Notes: a model not told the origin generated them from the sequence alone. A stretch of 64,000 nt of DNA from Xanthomonas boreopolis (GCA_014654535.1 BNBA01000024.1:1121-65120); one strand, 5' to 3'; positions 46,319 to 56,470 are shown, numbered from the stretch's first letter. Translations and numbers: made by a program.

Positions 46319-47061
46319 GACGCCGGGCAGGCAACGGCACGCACGATGGACGCAGGAACGGCGCAAGCCGCGAGAGGACTTGCCCGTCTGAATCCGCGTA
46401 GACATCCTGCAGAAACCCTCGCGGCCGAAGCCGCTCCCGCACGAAACAGAGGTTCGCAAGCCCCCGGGGACGACATGTTCCAGTTGGACATCCGAGCTTG
46501 CGAATCCCTGATCAAAAATCTCGCGGAAGCTAGGTTTTGCAGTTGCCGTTGCTCCTGCTTTTGCCCTTGACCTACCGGGGCCCCTCCGAAGCGGCGGAGA
46601 CGGCGGGAAAAACCCGAAGGGCGACGCACATGGATGTGCGTCGTTTTTCGCCGCGACAGGATGTCGCGTCGAAAAATCCCACCGGCTCCGCGGACCCGCA
46701 GCAAAGCTGCTGGCGCAAAGGCGGGGTGTGCTTTCTTTGGGTTACCTTTCTTTGCACAAGCAAAGAAAGGTAACTCGCCGTAGGCGAAAGCTTTGAGCTT
46801 TCTCGTCAAAGCCCTGAAAGCCCCAAAGTGACGTCCCTGGATCTTCGATCCCCGGCCATCGGGCATAGCCCGATGGCGTTCAGCGCCACGCGAGCCAATG
46901 GCTCGCAAACAGTGGCGCTTCACCCCCGCCTTCGCGGGGACGACGGTAGAGGGACGGCGGGAAAGTTCGACATCCTGCATCCCCACACACCTCAACACTC
47001 CGCCAGAGCGGTCTCAACGACTTCATCGCCCCACGTCACACCCAAACGCCAAAACCAGGAA
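46319..47061. repeat. gene-free stretch with mosaic repeat, copy B
   Basis: 743 bp without a credible gene. A TGTGGGAGC-type remnant lies near 46417-46442. From about 46557 to 46853 is the second mosaic element, with CGACGCACAT-GG-ATGTGCGTCG near 46622-46643 and the perfect 15-bp stem GTTACCTTTCTTTGC / GCAAAGAAAGGTAAC (46741-46774, loop ACAA). CCCGCCTTCGCGGGGACGACGG near 46924-46945 is the short hairpin also seen at 17909. The remaining ~100 bp to hslU show nothing. Confidence 0.8.
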
Positions 47062-48402
47062 TCACAGAATGTAACGACTCAGGTCCGGATCCTGCACCAG
47101 CTCGCCCAGGTGCGAATCGACATAGGCCCGATCCACCGTGATCGACTGCCCGTCCCGGTCCGGCGCCTCGTAACTGAGCGTATCCAGCAGGCGCTCCAGC
47201 ACCGTATGCAGGCGCCGCGCACCGATGTTCTCCTGGCGCTCGTTGACCAGGAACGCGATCTCGGCCAGCCGGTCGATCGCGTCCGGCGCGAACGTGATGT
47301 CCACGCCTTCGGTCTTCAGCAGGGCCTGGTACTGGCGGGTCAACGCCGCCTTGGGCTCGGTCAGGATGCGCACGAAGTCGGCCTTGGTCAGCGCCCCCAG
47401 CTCGACCCGGATCGGGAAGCGGCCCTGCAGTTCGGGGATCAGGTCGCTCGGCTTGGCCAGGTGGAACGCGCCGGAGGCGATGAACAGGATGTGGTCGGTC
47501 TTCACCGTGCCGTACTTGGTCGACACGTTGGACCCTTCCACCAGCGGCAGCAGGTCGCGCTGCACGCCCTCGCGGCTGACGTCGCCGCCGCCGATGGTGT
47601 CGCTGCGCTTGGCGACCTTGTCGATCTCGTCGATGAACACGATGCCGTGCTGCTCGCAGGCCTCGATCGCCTGGGAACGCACGTCGTCCTCGTTGACCAG
47701 CTTGCCGGCCTCCTCCTCGATCAGCAGCGGGCGCGCCGCCTTGATCGTCAACTTGCGCTTCTGCGACTTGCCGCCGCCGAGGTTGGAGAACATCTGGCGC
47801 AGCTGCTGGCCCATCTCCTCCATGCCCGGCGGGGTCATGATGTCCATGCTGACGTTGACCGACACGTCCAGCTCGATCTCGCGCTCGTCCAGCTCGCCGT
47901 TGCGCAGCATGCGGCGGAACTTGACGCGGGTGTCGTTGTCCTGCGCCGACGGCTCGTTGCGCGCGGCCTCCGGGTCGAAGCCGATGCCGCCGCTGCGGCG
48001 CGGCAGCAGCGCGTCGAGGATGCGGTCCTCGGCGCGCTCCTCGGCCTGGGTGCGCACGCGCACCTTGGCCTGCTCGCGGAACATCTTGACCGCGGTGTCG
48101 GCCAGGTCGCGCACGATCTGCTCCACGTCCTTGCCGACGTAGCCGACCTCGGTGAAGCGGGTCGCCTCGACCTTGACGAACGGCGCGTTCGCCAGCGTCG
48201 CCAGGCGGCGCGCGATCTCGGTCTTGCCGACGCCGGTCGGGCCGATCATCAGGATGTTCTTCGGCATCACCTCGTTGCGCAGCTCGTCCGGCAGCTGCAT
48301 GCGGCGCCAACGGTTGCGCAGCGCGATGGCGACCGCGCGCTTGGCGTCGTGCTGGCCGACGATGTGGCGGTCGAGTTCCTGCACGATCTCGCGCGGGGTC
48401 AT
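47062..48402 (-). CDS. hslU: ATP-dependent protease ATPase subunit HslU
   Basis: 446 residues, close to the usual 443. AAA+ unfoldase of the HslUV protease. Walker [10 protein letters not shown], Walker [10 protein letters not shown], the pore motif GYVGKDVE, and the C-terminal [15 protein letters not shown] that docks into HslV. The ATG at 48402 ([17 protein letters not shown]) is the conserved start. It lies 117 bp after hslV, with a GTGATTC inverted repeat in between. Confidence 0.97.
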   Translation of the reverse strand: MTPREIVQELDRHIVGQHDAKRAVAIALRNRWRRMQLPDELRNEVMPKNILMIGPTGVGKTEIARRLATLANAPFVKVEATRFTEVGYVGKDVEQIVRDLADTAVKMFREQAKVRVRTQAEERAEDRILDALLPRRSGGIGFDPEAARNEPSAQDNDTRVKFRRMLRNGELDEREIELDVSVNVSMDIMTPPGMEEMGQQLRQMFSNLGGGKSQKRKLTIKAARPLLIEEEAGKLVNEDDVRSQAIEACEQHGIVFIDEIDKVAKRSDTIGGGDVSREGVQRDLLPLVEGSNVSTKYGTVKTDHILFIASGAFHLAKPSDLIPELQGRFPIRVELGALTKADFVRILTEPKAALTRQYQALLKTEGVDITFAPDAIDRLAEIAFLVNERQENIGARRLHTVLERLLDTLSYEAPDRDGQSITVDRAYVDSHLGELVQDPDLSRYIL

Positions 48403-48418
48403 GGTGGAAGAAGAGCCG

Positions 48419-48523
48419 TGATTGGTCATTTGTGATTCGTGATTCGTAGTTGGATGTCGGAAGGATCGGGATGCGTCGTGGCTGGCCGTGAATCGCTCTT
48501 GCGAATCACCAATCACGAATCAC
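48419..48523. repeat. GTGATTC heptamer inverted repeat between hslV and hslU
   Basis: The left arm GTGATTGGTCATTTGTGATT (48419 onward to 48450) faces GCGAATCACCAATCACGAAT (48501-48523). About 50 bp lie between. The right arm contains the hslV stop codon, and the left arm ends 17 bases before the hslU start. Same design as 35811-35922. A hairpin here could influence the HslV:HslU expression ratio. Confidence 0.87.
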
Positions 48524-49071
48524 AGCTCTTCGACCACCACGTTGCGGTTGGTGTAGATGCAGATGTCGCCGGCGATGCCGATCGCCTCGCTGGCGATGGT
48601 CCTCGCGTCCAGTTCGGTGTGCGCCAGCAGCGCGCGCGCGGCCGACAGCGCATAGCTGCCGCCGGAGCCGATCGCGATGATGCCGTCCTCCGGCTCGATC
48701 ACGTCGCCGGTGCCGCTGATGACCAGCGAGGTCTCCTTGTCGGCGACCGCCAGCAGGGCCTCGAGCTTGCCGAGGCGGCGCTCGGTGCGCCAGTCCTTGG
48801 CCAGCTCGACCGCGGCGCGGGTCAGCTGGCCGTGCTTCTCCAGCTTGGCCTCGAACAGCTCGAACAGCGTGAAGGCGTCGGCGGCGGCGCCGGCGAAACC
48901 GGCCAGCACCTGGCCGTCGCGGCCGAGCCGGCGCACCTTACGCGCATTGCCCTTCATCACGGTGTGGCCGAGCGTGACCTGGCCATCGCCGGCGATGGCC
49001 ACCTTGTCGCCGCGGCGGACGCAGACGATGGTGGTGGCGTGGAACACGTGGGGATTCTTGTTGGGGTCCAT
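48520..49071 (-). CDS. hslV: ATP-dependent protease peptidase subunit HslV
   Basis: 183 residues. Threonine peptidase of the HslUV complex. After removal of the leader [12 protein letters not shown], the nucleophile Thr lies in [35 protein letters not shown] and IYTNRN near the end are family marks. The stop TGA is part of a GTGATTC repeat arm. A heat-shock-type promoter lies 27-54 bases upstream. Confidence 0.97.
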   Translation of the reverse strand: MDPNKNPHVFHATTIVCVRRGDKVAIAGDGQVTLGHTVMKGNARKVRRLGRDGQVLAGFAGAAADAFTLFELFEAKLEKHGQLTRAAVELAKDWRTERRLGKLEALLAVADKETSLVISGTGDVIEPEDGIIAIGSGGSYALSAARALLAHTELDARTIASEAIGIAGDICIYTNRNVVVEEL

Positions 49072-49097
49072 GAGGGGCTCCGGAAACGTTCTTCCTC

Positions 49098-49125
49098 AGG
49101 TGGGGACGCGCCCGGAAGGTTCAAG
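49098..49125 (-). promoter_or_regulatory. sigma-32-type heat-shock promoter of hslVU
   Basis: On the minus strand CTTGAA (49120-49125) and CCCCACCT (49098-49105) are separated by 14 bases, close to the RpoH consensus CTTGAA...CCCCATNT. It sits about 27 bases before the hslV start codon. This agrees with known heat-shock control of hslVU. Confidence 0.75.
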
Positions 49126-49217
49126 CACTGCGACACAAGCGCGCAGTCAGCGGCGGTTGCCTCCCGCCTCCGGGCCGATGCGGGACAATATCCGCCCCCC
49201 CTGGCCCGATTCCGTGG

Positions 49218-49610
49218 ATGAATACGATCGTCACCGAACCCTGCTGCAGCGAGGACGAGGTGGTCCGGCTGGTCCACGCGTTCTACGCCCGGGTCCGCCG
49301 CGACCCCGAGCTGGGACCGATCTTCGAGCGCCACGTCGCCGACTGGGACGCGCACCTGCGCCACCTGGTGGATTTCTGGTCGGCGATGCTGCGCGGCACG
49401 CGCCGCTTCTCCGGCGCGCCGATGGCGCGCCACCTCGCCCTGCCCGGCCTGAGCGCGGACCTGTTCCGGCGCTGGCTGGCGATCTTCGGCGAAACCACCG
49501 CCGGGCTCGGCAACCCGGCGATGAAGGCCCAGGCCGATGCGCGCGCGGCGCAAATCGCCAACCGCTTCTGGCAGCACTACCAGCTCAACCAGCGCGCACC
49601 GGCCGGCTGA
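49218..49610 (+). CDS. group III truncated haemoglobin
   Basis: 130 residues. The pattern VRLVHAFYARVRRDPELGPIF, HLRHLVDFWSAMLRGTRRFSG and PMARHLALPGLSADLFRRWLAIF is typical of class III 2/2 globins, with the proximal His in MARHLAL. They bind O2 or NO and often serve nitrosative or microaerobic physiology; the role here is unknown. It is divergent from hslV and converges on the DUF1203 gene. Confidence 0.9.
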   Translation: MNTIVTEPCCSEDEVVRLVHAFYARVRRDPELGPIFERHVADWDAHLRHLVDFWSAMLRGTRRFSGAPMARHLALPGLSADLFRRWLAIFGETTAGLGNPAMKAQADARAAQIANRFWQHYQLNQRAPAG

Positions 49611-49613
49611 GCC

Positions 49614-50090
49614 TCAGGGCGCGGCGCGCTCGGCCCTGCAGGAATAGCAGCCATGGCGCGCGCTGTGCAGGTGCACGTAGGCGACCGCGGGATCGCCGAA
49701 CGCCTGCCGCAACCACGCCGCCACGTCGCGGCCCTCGCGCACCACCGCCTCGACCATCATCCCGGCCGCGTCGTAGGCCCGCAGCGACATCAGCCGCGTC
49801 GACACGCAGGGAGGCACCTCGTCCACCTCCGGCCGCGCCGTCGCCGCGCCACGGCGCACGAAGATCGGGCCGCTGGCGCGATACGGCGACGCCACCGCGT
49901 GGTGCTCGAACGGCAGCAGCAGCACTTCCTCGCCGATGCGGGCGTTCTCCAGGCTGACCCGGCACGGCGTGCCGCGCTCGGAGGCGACGATGCGACGCAC
50001 GATGCCGCGCGCCCCCAGCGCGGCATCGTCGAGCGCGAACAAGGGAGCGAACAGCGAGGCATCGAGCGCGTACAGGCGGAAGGCGGTCAT
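49614..50090 (-). CDS. DUF1203-family protein
   Basis: 158 residues. Begins FRLYALDASLFAPLFALDD; contains GTPCRVSLENARIGEEVLLLPFEHH and the terminal YVHLHSARHGCYSCR, the DUF1203 pattern with a CxxC near the end that could bind metal. Function unknown. Its stop lies three bases after the haemoglobin stop on the other strand. It lies between xerC and hslV. Confidence 0.83.
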   Translation of the reverse strand: MTAFRLYALDASLFAPLFALDDAALGARGIVRRIVASERGTPCRVSLENARIGEEVLLLPFEHHAVASPYRASGPIFVRRGAATARPEVDEVPPCVSTRLMSLRAYDAAGMMVEAVVREGRDVAAWLRQAFGDPAVAYVHLHSARHGCYSCRAERAAP

Positions 50091-50194
50091 GGGCAACTCC
50101 ACGGGAAACGGCCTGCATGTTCGCCGCCGGCGCCACCGGCCGCCCGCCGTTCCCGGACATCGCATTCCGTCGCCGGCCATGGCCGGCGGCGCCC

Positions 50195-51142
50195 TCAGGG
50201 GCCGCCCTTCTTCCGCTTCGCGCGCGGGTGCGCGGCGTCGTAGACCTTGGCCAGGTGCTGGAAATCCAGGTGGGTGTAGATCTGGGTGGTGGCGATGTCC
50301 GAATGCCCCAGCAGCTCCTGCACGCCGCGCAGGTCGCCGGAGGATTCGAGGATGTGGCTGGCGAAACTGTGCCGCAGCATGTGCGGGTGCACGTGCTTGA
50401 ACATGCCCTGGCGCAGCGCCAGCTGCTTGACCCGGATCTGCACCGCGCGCGACGTGATCGCCTTGCCGCCGCGCCCGGGGAACACGTGGCCGTCCGCCGT
50501 GCCGCCGCTGTCGGCCTTCCATTCCTGCAGAGCGCGCAGTGCGTGCGATCCGACCGGTACCTGGCGCTGCTTGCTGCCCTTGCCGAGCACCGTCACCGTC
50601 GCGCCGGCCAGGTCCAGGTCGCGCCAGCGCAGCGCGCACAGCTCGCTCAGGCGCAAGCCGGAGGAGTAGAACAGTTCCAGCAATGCGCGATCGCGCAGGC
50701 CGAGCGGGGCATCGGTCGGCACTTCGACCAAGCGCACCGCCTCGTCGGCATCGAGCACCTGCGGCAGCTTGCGCGGCGCCTTGGGCGCGCGCAGCTTGGC
50801 CGCGGGACTGGCGGCGATCCGCCCCTGCTTCAGCAGCCAGGCATAGAAACTGCGGCAGGCCGACAGGCGCCGCTGCAGGCTCTTGGGCGAGAGCCCGCGC
50901 CGGTGCTCGGCGCTGGTGAACTCGCGCAGGTGCGAAGCGTCGAGCGCGGCCACCTCGCCGGCGCCCGCCGCGGCGGCCCATTCGGCCAGCGCCGCCAAGT
51001 CGCGGCGATAGGCGTCGAGCGTGTGCGGCGACATGCGCCGCTCGACCTGCAGGTGCGAGAGGAAATCCTGGATCGAGTCGGGGCCCGGAGGGGCGCCGGC
51101 ATGTTCGCCGGGAACCGACTGCTTTCCCGGCTCCCGGCTCAT
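50195..51142 (-). CDS. xerC: tyrosine recombinase XerC
   Basis: 315 residues. Resolves chromosome dimers at dif with XerD. N-terminal SAM-like DNA-binding domain (about 25-110) and catalytic domain with Arg in SSGLRLSELCAL, Lys in GKGSKQRQVP, HMLRHSFASH (His, Arg), LLGHSDIATTQIYTH (His and nucleophile Tyr). The ATG overlaps the DUF484 stop by four bases. An N-terminal Pro-rich extension of ~22 residues is present. Confidence 0.95.
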   Translation of the reverse strand: MSREPGKQSVPGEHAGAPPGPDSIQDFLSHLQVERRMSPHTLDAYRRDLAALAEWAAAAGAGEVAALDASHLREFTSAEHRRGLSPKSLQRRLSACRSFYAWLLKQGRIAASPAAKLRAPKAPRKLPQVLDADEAVRLVEVPTDAPLGLRDRALLELFYSSGLRLSELCALRWRDLDLAGATVTVLGKGSKQRQVPVGSHALRALQEWKADSGGTADGHVFPGRGGKAITSRAVQIRVKQLALRQGMFKHVHPHMLRHSFASHILESSGDLRGVQELLGHSDIATTQIYTHLDFQHLAKVYDAAHPRAKRKKGGP

Positions 51143-51813
51143 TCCCCGAACCGCTGCAACGCCACCGCCAACGCTTCGCCCATCATGCGCAGGAACAGCG
51201 TGCCCATGCCGGGATAGAACCGGTTCGGGTCGCGGCTGCCGACGGCGATCAGGCCGACGCCGGGCAGCGGCAGCAAGGCGGTGGACTGCACCTCCGCGGC
51301 CTGCCCGCCGTACAGCACCGCGTGTTTCTCGGCCTGCAGCCGGCCGCAGATCGGCTCGCCGTCCTTCAGGCAATCGCGGAACGGCGCCATCCGCGGATCG
51401 TCCAGCGCGATCGCCTGCAGCCACTCCGCCTCCTCCAGTCCCGCGACCGGTTCCAGCAGCACGATCCGCACCAGCTCGCCGTTGAAATCCTCGGCCAGCG
51501 ATGCCGCCATCGCGCGCAAGGTATCGGCGGCGGTGGCCTGCTTCATCAGCGCCAGCGTCAGCTGGTGCGTGCGCACCGCCAGCCGCTCGTTGACCTGGGC
51601 GTTGCCGGCCAGCTCGGACAGCCGCCGTGCCAGCTCGCGGTTCTTGTCGCGCAACACTTCCAACTGGTAGCTGGCGAGCGAGGCGGTCGGGCCATCGTCG
51701 CGCGGCACCACCAGCGTCAGCGCCAGGTCCGGGAACTGCTTGAGGAAGGCGGGATGCCGCCGCAACCAGACGGCCACCTCGTGCGCGCCGATCTTGTCCT
51801 GTGTCTCGCTCAT
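51139..51813 (-). CDS. DUF484-family protein
   Basis: 224 residues. GAF-like C-terminal part and N-terminal coiled coil; starts with [25 protein letters not shown], as in the family, and ends in [21 protein letters not shown]. Conserved between dapF and xerC in gammaproteobacteria (the YigA position); function unknown. Overlaps both neighbours by four bases. Confidence 0.92.
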   Translation of the reverse strand: MSETQDKIGAHEVAVWLRRHPAFLKQFPDLALTLVVPRDDGPTASLASYQLEVLRDKNRELARRLSELAGNAQVNERLAVRTHQLTLALMKQATAADTLRAMAASLAEDFNGELVRIVLLEPVAGLEEAEWLQAIALDDPRMAPFRDCLKDGEPICGRLQAEKHAVLYGGQAAEVQSTALLPLPGVGLIAVGSRDPNRFYPGMGTLFLRMMGEALAVALQRFGE

Positions 51814-52664
51814 CCGATCCACTCTCCGTCGAAGACGAATGTCGCCGGCCCGGACATCACCACCTGCGCATCCGGCGCCGGCCAGCGCACGCGCAGTTCG
51901 CCGCCGGGCAAGGCGATGCGCACGTCGCGTTCGACGCGGCCGCGCTGCATCAGCGTCACCGCGGCGGCGCAGGCGCCGCTGCCGCAGGCCAGGGTCTCGC
52001 CCGAACCGCGCTCGTACACCCGCAGCCGGACATGGCCAGGATCGACCACCTGGGCGAAGCCGACGTTCACCGATTCCGGGAAGGCCGCGTTCTGCTGCAG
52101 CAGCGGGCCCAACCGCTCGACCGGCGCGGCATCGACCAGGCCGACCTCCAGCACCGCGTGCGGGTTGCCCATCGAGACCGCGCCGAAGCGCACGCTCTCG
52201 CCCTGCAGCGGCAACAGGTACTCCTCGCGAGGATGGGCGAAGCCGGCCAGCGGGATCCTCGCCGGCTCGAACTCCGGAACGCCCATCGCCACGGCGTAGT
52301 CGTGCTCGCCGAGCCGGTCCACGCGATGCGCGGTGACCGGGCTGTCGATCACGAAGCCGTCGCCCTGCGCGGTGCCGTCGCGCACCAGCCACGCCGCCAC
52401 GCAGCGCGCGCCATTGCCGCACTGCTGGGAGTGGGAACCATCGGCGTTCCAGATCCGGTACGAAGCCACGGCCTGCCCGCTGCGCGGCGGCTCGATGGTC
52501 AGGATCTGGTCGCAGCCGACGCCGAAATGGCGGTCGGCCAGCTTCGCGGCGAGCGCCGCATCGGGCGCGGGAGTGCCGTCGCGCAGGTCCAGCACCACGA
52601 AATCGTTGCCGGCGCCGTGCATCTTGGTGAAGCGCAGGCGCCCGGCGGAAGCGGAACCGCTCAT
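51810..52664 (-). CDS. dapF: diaminopimelate epimerase
   Basis: 284 residues. Interconverts LL- and meso-diaminopimelate for lysine and peptidoglycan. The catalytic cysteines lie in CGNGARCV and [28 protein letters not shown] at the start is the family signature. The ATG overlaps the lptM stop by four bases and its own stop overlaps DUF484, so the four genes lptM-dapF-DUF484-xerC form a tightly coupled operon. Confidence 0.97.
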   Translation of the reverse strand: MSGSASAGRLRFTKMHGAGNDFVVLDLRDGTPAPDAALAAKLADRHFGVGCDQILTIEPPRSGQAVASYRIWNADGSHSQQCGNGARCVAAWLVRDGTAQGDGFVIDSPVTAHRVDRLGEHDYAVAMGVPEFEPARIPLAGFAHPREEYLLPLQGESVRFGAVSMGNPHAVLEVGLVDAAPVERLGPLLQQNAAFPESVNVGFAQVVDPGHVRLRVYERGSGETLACGSGACAAAVTLMQRGRVERDVRIALPGGELRVRWPAPDAQVVMSGPATFVFDGEWIG

Positions 52665-52915
52665 TGCCCGTCTTTGCCGTCGACTGGCGCCGGCGTGCCG
52701 TCGGTCGGCGCCGGGGTCGTCGGGCTGGCCGGCTCGGTCTGCGTCGGCTCGGTCTGCGTCGGCGGGGTCTGCTCGGGCACCGGCGTCGCCGGCTGGGCCT
52801 CCACCGGCACCGGCTTCTGCGGCATCACCAACGGCCCCTTGTTGCCGCAGGCGGCCAACGCGAGGAAGGTCGCACCGGCCAGTGCGATACGGACGGAGGA
52901 AGACTTCGTACTCAT
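52661..52915 (-). CDS. lptM: LPS translocon maturation chaperone LptM (YifL-type lipoprotein)
   Basis: 84 residues. The lipobox LAAC with following [12 protein letters not shown] is the LptM/YifL signature (CGxKGPLxxP). A Pro/Thr-rich tail with the repeat [11 protein letters not shown] follows. In E. coli LptM helps oxidative maturation of LptD. It is the first gene of the dapF operon, ahead of a 68-bp gap from the YbaN-like gene. Confidence 0.9.
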   Translation of the reverse strand: MSTKSSSVRIALAGATFLALAACGNKGPLVMPQKPVPVEAQPATPVPEQTPPTQTEPTQTEPASPTTPAPTDGTPAPVDGKDGQ

Positions 52916-52983
52916 GCGTCGAGTATAGCCACAAGGCCATGAACCCCGCGTTCCGCGCAGGCCGGCGCACGCTTCGCGGGCGG

Positions 52984-53415
52984 CTACGGCCCATCGCGCC
53001 TTGGCGGCTCGGGGCGCAGCCACAACCAGATCGCGACCACCGCCATCGGCCCGATCGACACCGCCCACACCCACGGCCTGCTCACGAACGCCAGCACGAT
53101 GGCCGCGCACGCGGCCATCGCCAGCGAGGCCATCCACTTGCCGCGCCGGCTGACCGCGCCATGGTTCTCCCAGTCGAGGATCGCCGGGCCGAAGCGCGGG
53201 TGGGTGACCAGCCGGTGCCGCAGCTTCTCCGAGCCGCGGGTCGCGGCCCAGGCCGCGACCAGGATGAACACCGTCGTCGGCAGGCCCGGCACGAAGATGC
53301 CGACGATGCCGGTGCCCAGGCTGGCGTAGGCCAGCAACCACCAGGCCCAGCGGAAGCGCACCGGTCGCACCGCCGGAGGGCCGGAATCCGGGGCGGGAGA
53401 TCCGGGATCGGTCAT
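52984..53415 (-). CDS. YbaN/DUF454-family inner membrane protein
   Basis: 143 residues. Three to four membrane segments; [42 protein letters not shown] is the DUF454 signature, with [25 protein letters not shown]. Function unknown. Same strand as lptM and as the oligopeptidase gene 33 bp upstream. Confidence 0.9.
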   Translation of the reverse strand: MTDPGSPAPDSGPPAVRPVRFRWAWWLLAYASLGTGIVGIFVPGLPTTVFILVAAWAATRGSEKLRHRLVTHPRFGPAILDWENHGAVSRRGKWMASLAMAACAAIVLAFVSRPWVWAVSIGPMAVVAIWLWLRPEPPRRDGP

Positions 53416-53448
53416 GGCCCTGGCGTCCTCACCCGCCCTTTGCCCGGG

Positions 53449-55614
53449 TCACGGCTCCTTGACTTCGAGCTGGTCGAGCACGAACGCATACGACTCGGCC
53501 AGCTCGCGATAACGGCGGAAACGGCCGGACTTGCCGCCATGGCCCGCCTCCATGTTGGTGCGGAACACGATCGGCCGCTCGCCGGTGTTGTCGTCGCGCA
53601 GCTTCGCCACCCACTTGGCCGGCTCCCAGTACTGCACCTGCGAATCCCACAGGCCGGTGCCGACGAACAGCGCCGGATAGGCCTGGCGGCGCACGTTGTC
53701 GTAGGGCGAATAGCCGAGCATGTAGTCGTAGAACGGCTTCTGCTCGGGATTGCCCCACTCGTCGTATTCGTTGGTGGTGAGCGGGATGCTGGGATCGAGC
53801 ATGGTCGTCACCACGTCCACGAACGGCACCTGCGCGACCATCACCCGGTAGTCCTGCGGCGCCATGTTCGCCACCGCGCCCATCAGCAGCCCGCCGGCGC
53901 TGCCGCCCATCGCCGCCACCCGGCCCGGCGCCGCGTAGCCTTGCTTCACCAGCGCCTCGGTGACGTCGATGAAGTCGGTGAAGGTGTTCTTCTTGTGCAG
54001 CAGCTTGCCGTCGTCGTACCACTGCCGGCCCATCTCCTGGCCGCCGCGGATGTGCGCGATCGCATAGACCACGCCGCGGTCGAGCAGGCTCACCGCCGGC
54101 AGGTTGAAGGCCGGATCGGACGAGATGCCGTAGCTGCCGTAGGAATACTGGTACAGCGCGGCGGTACCGTCCTTCTTGAAGCCTTTCCTGTAGACCAGCG
54201 ACACCGGCACCTTGGCGCCGTCGCGCGCGGTCACCCAGACGCGATCGGTGACGTACCGCGACGGGTCGTAGCCGATCACCGGCTGCTGCTTGAGCAGGCG
54301 GCGCTCGCCGGTGGCGACGTTCAGTTCATAGGTCGTGGCCGGCGTGGTCAGCGAGGTGTAGCCGTAGCGCAGCCAGGGCGTGTCCGGCTCGGCGTTGGTC
54401 GACAGCCCCATCGAATAGGCCGGCTCGTCGGCCTTGACGTACTCGTGACTGCCGTCGGCCTTGAGCAGGCGCACCCGCTCCAGCCCCTGCGAACGCTCCT
54501 CGATCGCGGTGAAGCCGTCGAACAGCGCGTAGCCCTCGATGAACACCGCGTCGTCGTGCGCGACCCAGTCCTTCCACTGCTTGCGCGAGGTGCCGTCGCT
54601 CGGCGCGGTGACCAGCTTGAAGTTCTTCGCGCCATCGGCGTTGGTGCGGATCACCCAGCGCCCGTCGAAATGGTCGGCGCCGTACTCGACGTCGCGCTCG
54701 CGCGGCGCCAGCACCACGAAGGCCCGCGGATCCGACGCCGGCGCATAGCGCAGCTCCGAGGAGACCGTGCTGTCCAGCTCGATGGTGATGTACTTGTCGT
54801 CGCGGGTGCGGCCGACGCCCATGTAGAAGCTGTCGTCGTCTTCCTCGTACACCAGCGCGTCGTCCTTGGCCGGCGTGCCGAGCACGTGCTTCTTCACCCG
54901 CACCGTCAGCAGCGTCTCCGGGTCGTTCTCGACGTAGAACAGGGTCTTGTTGTCGTCGGCCCAGACCAGGTTGGGCGACACGCCGCGGATCTCGTCCGGA
55001 TAGACCTCGCCGGTTTCCAGGTTCTTGAAGCGGACCGTGTACTGGCGGCGGCCGACGTCGTCCTCCGCCCAGGCCAGGATGCGGTTGTCGCGGCTCACCT
55101 CGGCATCGCCGACGCTGAAATAACCCTTGCCCTCGGCCATCGCGTTGACGTCCAGCAGCACCTGCTCGCTGGCGAAATCGCCGGCGGCATTGGCCTGCTG
55201 GATCGAGAGGGCATCCACGCCGGTGCCGTCCTTGCGGCGCGCCTGGACCGGGTAATCCTTGCCCTTCTCGAAGCGGGTGTAGTACCACCAGCCGCGCTCG
55301 CGGTACGGCACGCTGGCGTCGTCCTGTTTGATGCGCGCGACGATCTCCTCGTAGAGCTTGTCTTCCAGCGGCTTGAGCGGGGCCATCACCTGGTCGGTGT
55401 AGGCGTTCTCGGCCTCCAGGTAGGCCAGCATCGCCTTGTCCTTGCGGGTGTCGTCGCGCAGCCAGTAGTAGTCGTCCTGGCGGGTCGCGCCGAACGGCGC
55501 CTTGACGACGTGCGGACGCTTCTCGGCATCCGGCGGGGTAAGGGCAGCGGCAGCGGCGGAACTGGCGGGAAGGCTCATCAGGCTGGCGATCAAGAGCGGA
55601 AGGGCGTTTCTCAT
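53449..55614 (-). CDS. ptrB: periplasmic oligopeptidase B (S9A serine peptidase)
   Basis: 721 residues with a signal peptide (about 1-22), unlike cytoplasmic E. coli PtrB. Cuts peptides after Arg or Lys. DDYYWLRDDTRKD starts the beta-propeller; the alpha/beta-hydrolase part has HIRGGQEMGRQWYDDGKLLHKKNTF, the nucleophile in MGGSAGGLLMGA and the His in EAGHGGKSGR. The ATG at 55614 is selected for the leader. A mosaic repeat (copy C) lies upstream. Confidence 0.92.
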   Translation of the reverse strand: MRNALPLLIASLMSLPASSAAAAALTPPDAEKRPHVVKAPFGATRQDDYYWLRDDTRKDKAMLAYLEAENAYTDQVMAPLKPLEDKLYEEIVARIKQDDASVPYRERGWWYYTRFEKGKDYPVQARRKDGTGVDALSIQQANAAGDFASEQVLLDVNAMAEGKGYFSVGDAEVSRDNRILAWAEDDVGRRQYTVRFKNLETGEVYPDEIRGVSPNLVWADDNKTLFYVENDPETLLTVRVKKHVLGTPAKDDALVYEEDDDSFYMGVGRTRDDKYITIELDSTVSSELRYAPASDPRAFVVLAPRERDVEYGADHFDGRWVIRTNADGAKNFKLVTAPSDGTSRKQWKDWVAHDDAVFIEGYALFDGFTAIEERSQGLERVRLLKADGSHEYVKADEPAYSMGLSTNAEPDTPWLRYGYTSLTTPATTYELNVATGERRLLKQQPVIGYDPSRYVTDRVWVTARDGAKVPVSLVYRKGFKKDGTAALYQYSYGSYGISSDPAFNLPAVSLLDRGVVYAIAHIRGGQEMGRQWYDDGKLLHKKNTFTDFIDVTEALVKQGYAAPGRVAAMGGSAGGLLMGAVANMAPQDYRVMVAQVPFVDVVTTMLDPSIPLTTNEYDEWGNPEQKPFYDYMLGYSPYDNVRRQAYPALFVGTGLWDSQVQYWEPAKWVAKLRDDNTGERPIVFRTNMEAGHGGKSGRFRRYRELAESYAFVLDQLEVKEP

Positions 55615-56153
55615 GTTGGGGATTCCCTGGACGAACGCAATGGCGTCCCTGCCCGCCCAGTCTGTCCACAGGCTCGGCCCAGGAGCAAGTACCGCAAGTA
55701 CCGGGCGCGCCCACCCCACGGAGCCCCAAGCCACCGGCATTTCGGCCGGCAGCGCCCGCTTTTGCCCTCGTCTTGGTTTTTCGCTTCTCCGGGCCCCATT
55801 CGCAGCGGCGGAGCCAGCGGAAAACCCGAAGGGCGACGTACATGCCGGAGCGCAGCGCAAAGACCCGGGGCGTGCTTGATCAGCCGTCCGGCTGCTGCGA
55901 AGCGCTTCTTCTGGTTACTTTTCTTTATGCGGCACATCCATGTGCCGCACTCTTCGGCTCCGCCGTGCGGCGCCGCTTCCGCGGCGCGCGTGCACGAGCA
56001 AAGAAATTGATTCGCCCGCAAGGCCGAAAGCTCCCTGCTTCTAGAGCCGCTCAAACAACACCGGCAAAGCCCGTCGGGACTGGCGTGGAAGTCCTTCCAC
56101 GGGAGCCTCGCCCGGGACGCGATACCCGCGCCGCAGGCGTCGTTATCAATCGC
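55615..56153. repeat. gene-free stretch with mosaic repeat, copy C
   Basis: 539 bp without a credible gene. From about 55758 (GCTTTTGCCCT) to about 56044 lies the third mosaic element: GGGCCCCATTCGCAGCGGCG, GATCAGCCGTCCGGCTGCTG, GGTTACTTTTCTTT, then the hairpin GCGGCACAT-CC-ATGTGCCGC near 55929-55948, and a decayed right arm GCAAAGAAATTGATTCGCC near 55997-56015. Copy C keeps the middle hairpins but lost the terminal pairing. The rest (56045-56153) shows nothing. Confidence 0.8.
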
Positions 56154-56390
56154 CTAATCCACCCCGATCGGCGCGAACCGACGGACCGAACGGCCATCGA
56201 CCACGACTTCCTCGCAGAACATCGCATACGGGCGCACCCACAACCCGCCCTCGCCATAAAGCGCGCGATAGACCACGACCGGTTCCAGCGTCTCGCTATG
56301 CCGCGCAACCGCCACCACGTCGTATTCGTTGCCCTTGTAGTGGCGATAACGGCCAGGCTTCAGCGGCGGAAGCGGAGGGAGATCGGACAT
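56154..56390 (-). CDS. DUF1653-family protein
   Basis: 78 residues. PLKPGRYRHYKGNEYDVVAVARHSETLEPVVVYRALYGEGGLWVRPYAMFCEEV is the DUF1653 pattern (SH3-like small fold). Function unknown. It is divergent from the aminotransferase gene with an 80-bp gap. Confidence 0.9.
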   Translation of the reverse strand: MSDLPPLPPLKPGRYRHYKGNEYDVVAVARHSETLEPVVVYRALYGEGGLWVRPYAMFCEEVVVDGRSVRRFAPIGVD

Positions 56391-56470
56391 GGACGCGGAC
56401 CGGCATCGTTTCGGCGCACGAGTATGCGGCATCCGCGCGGCCGGAGCGCCAAGTGGCCTAACATCCGCAC

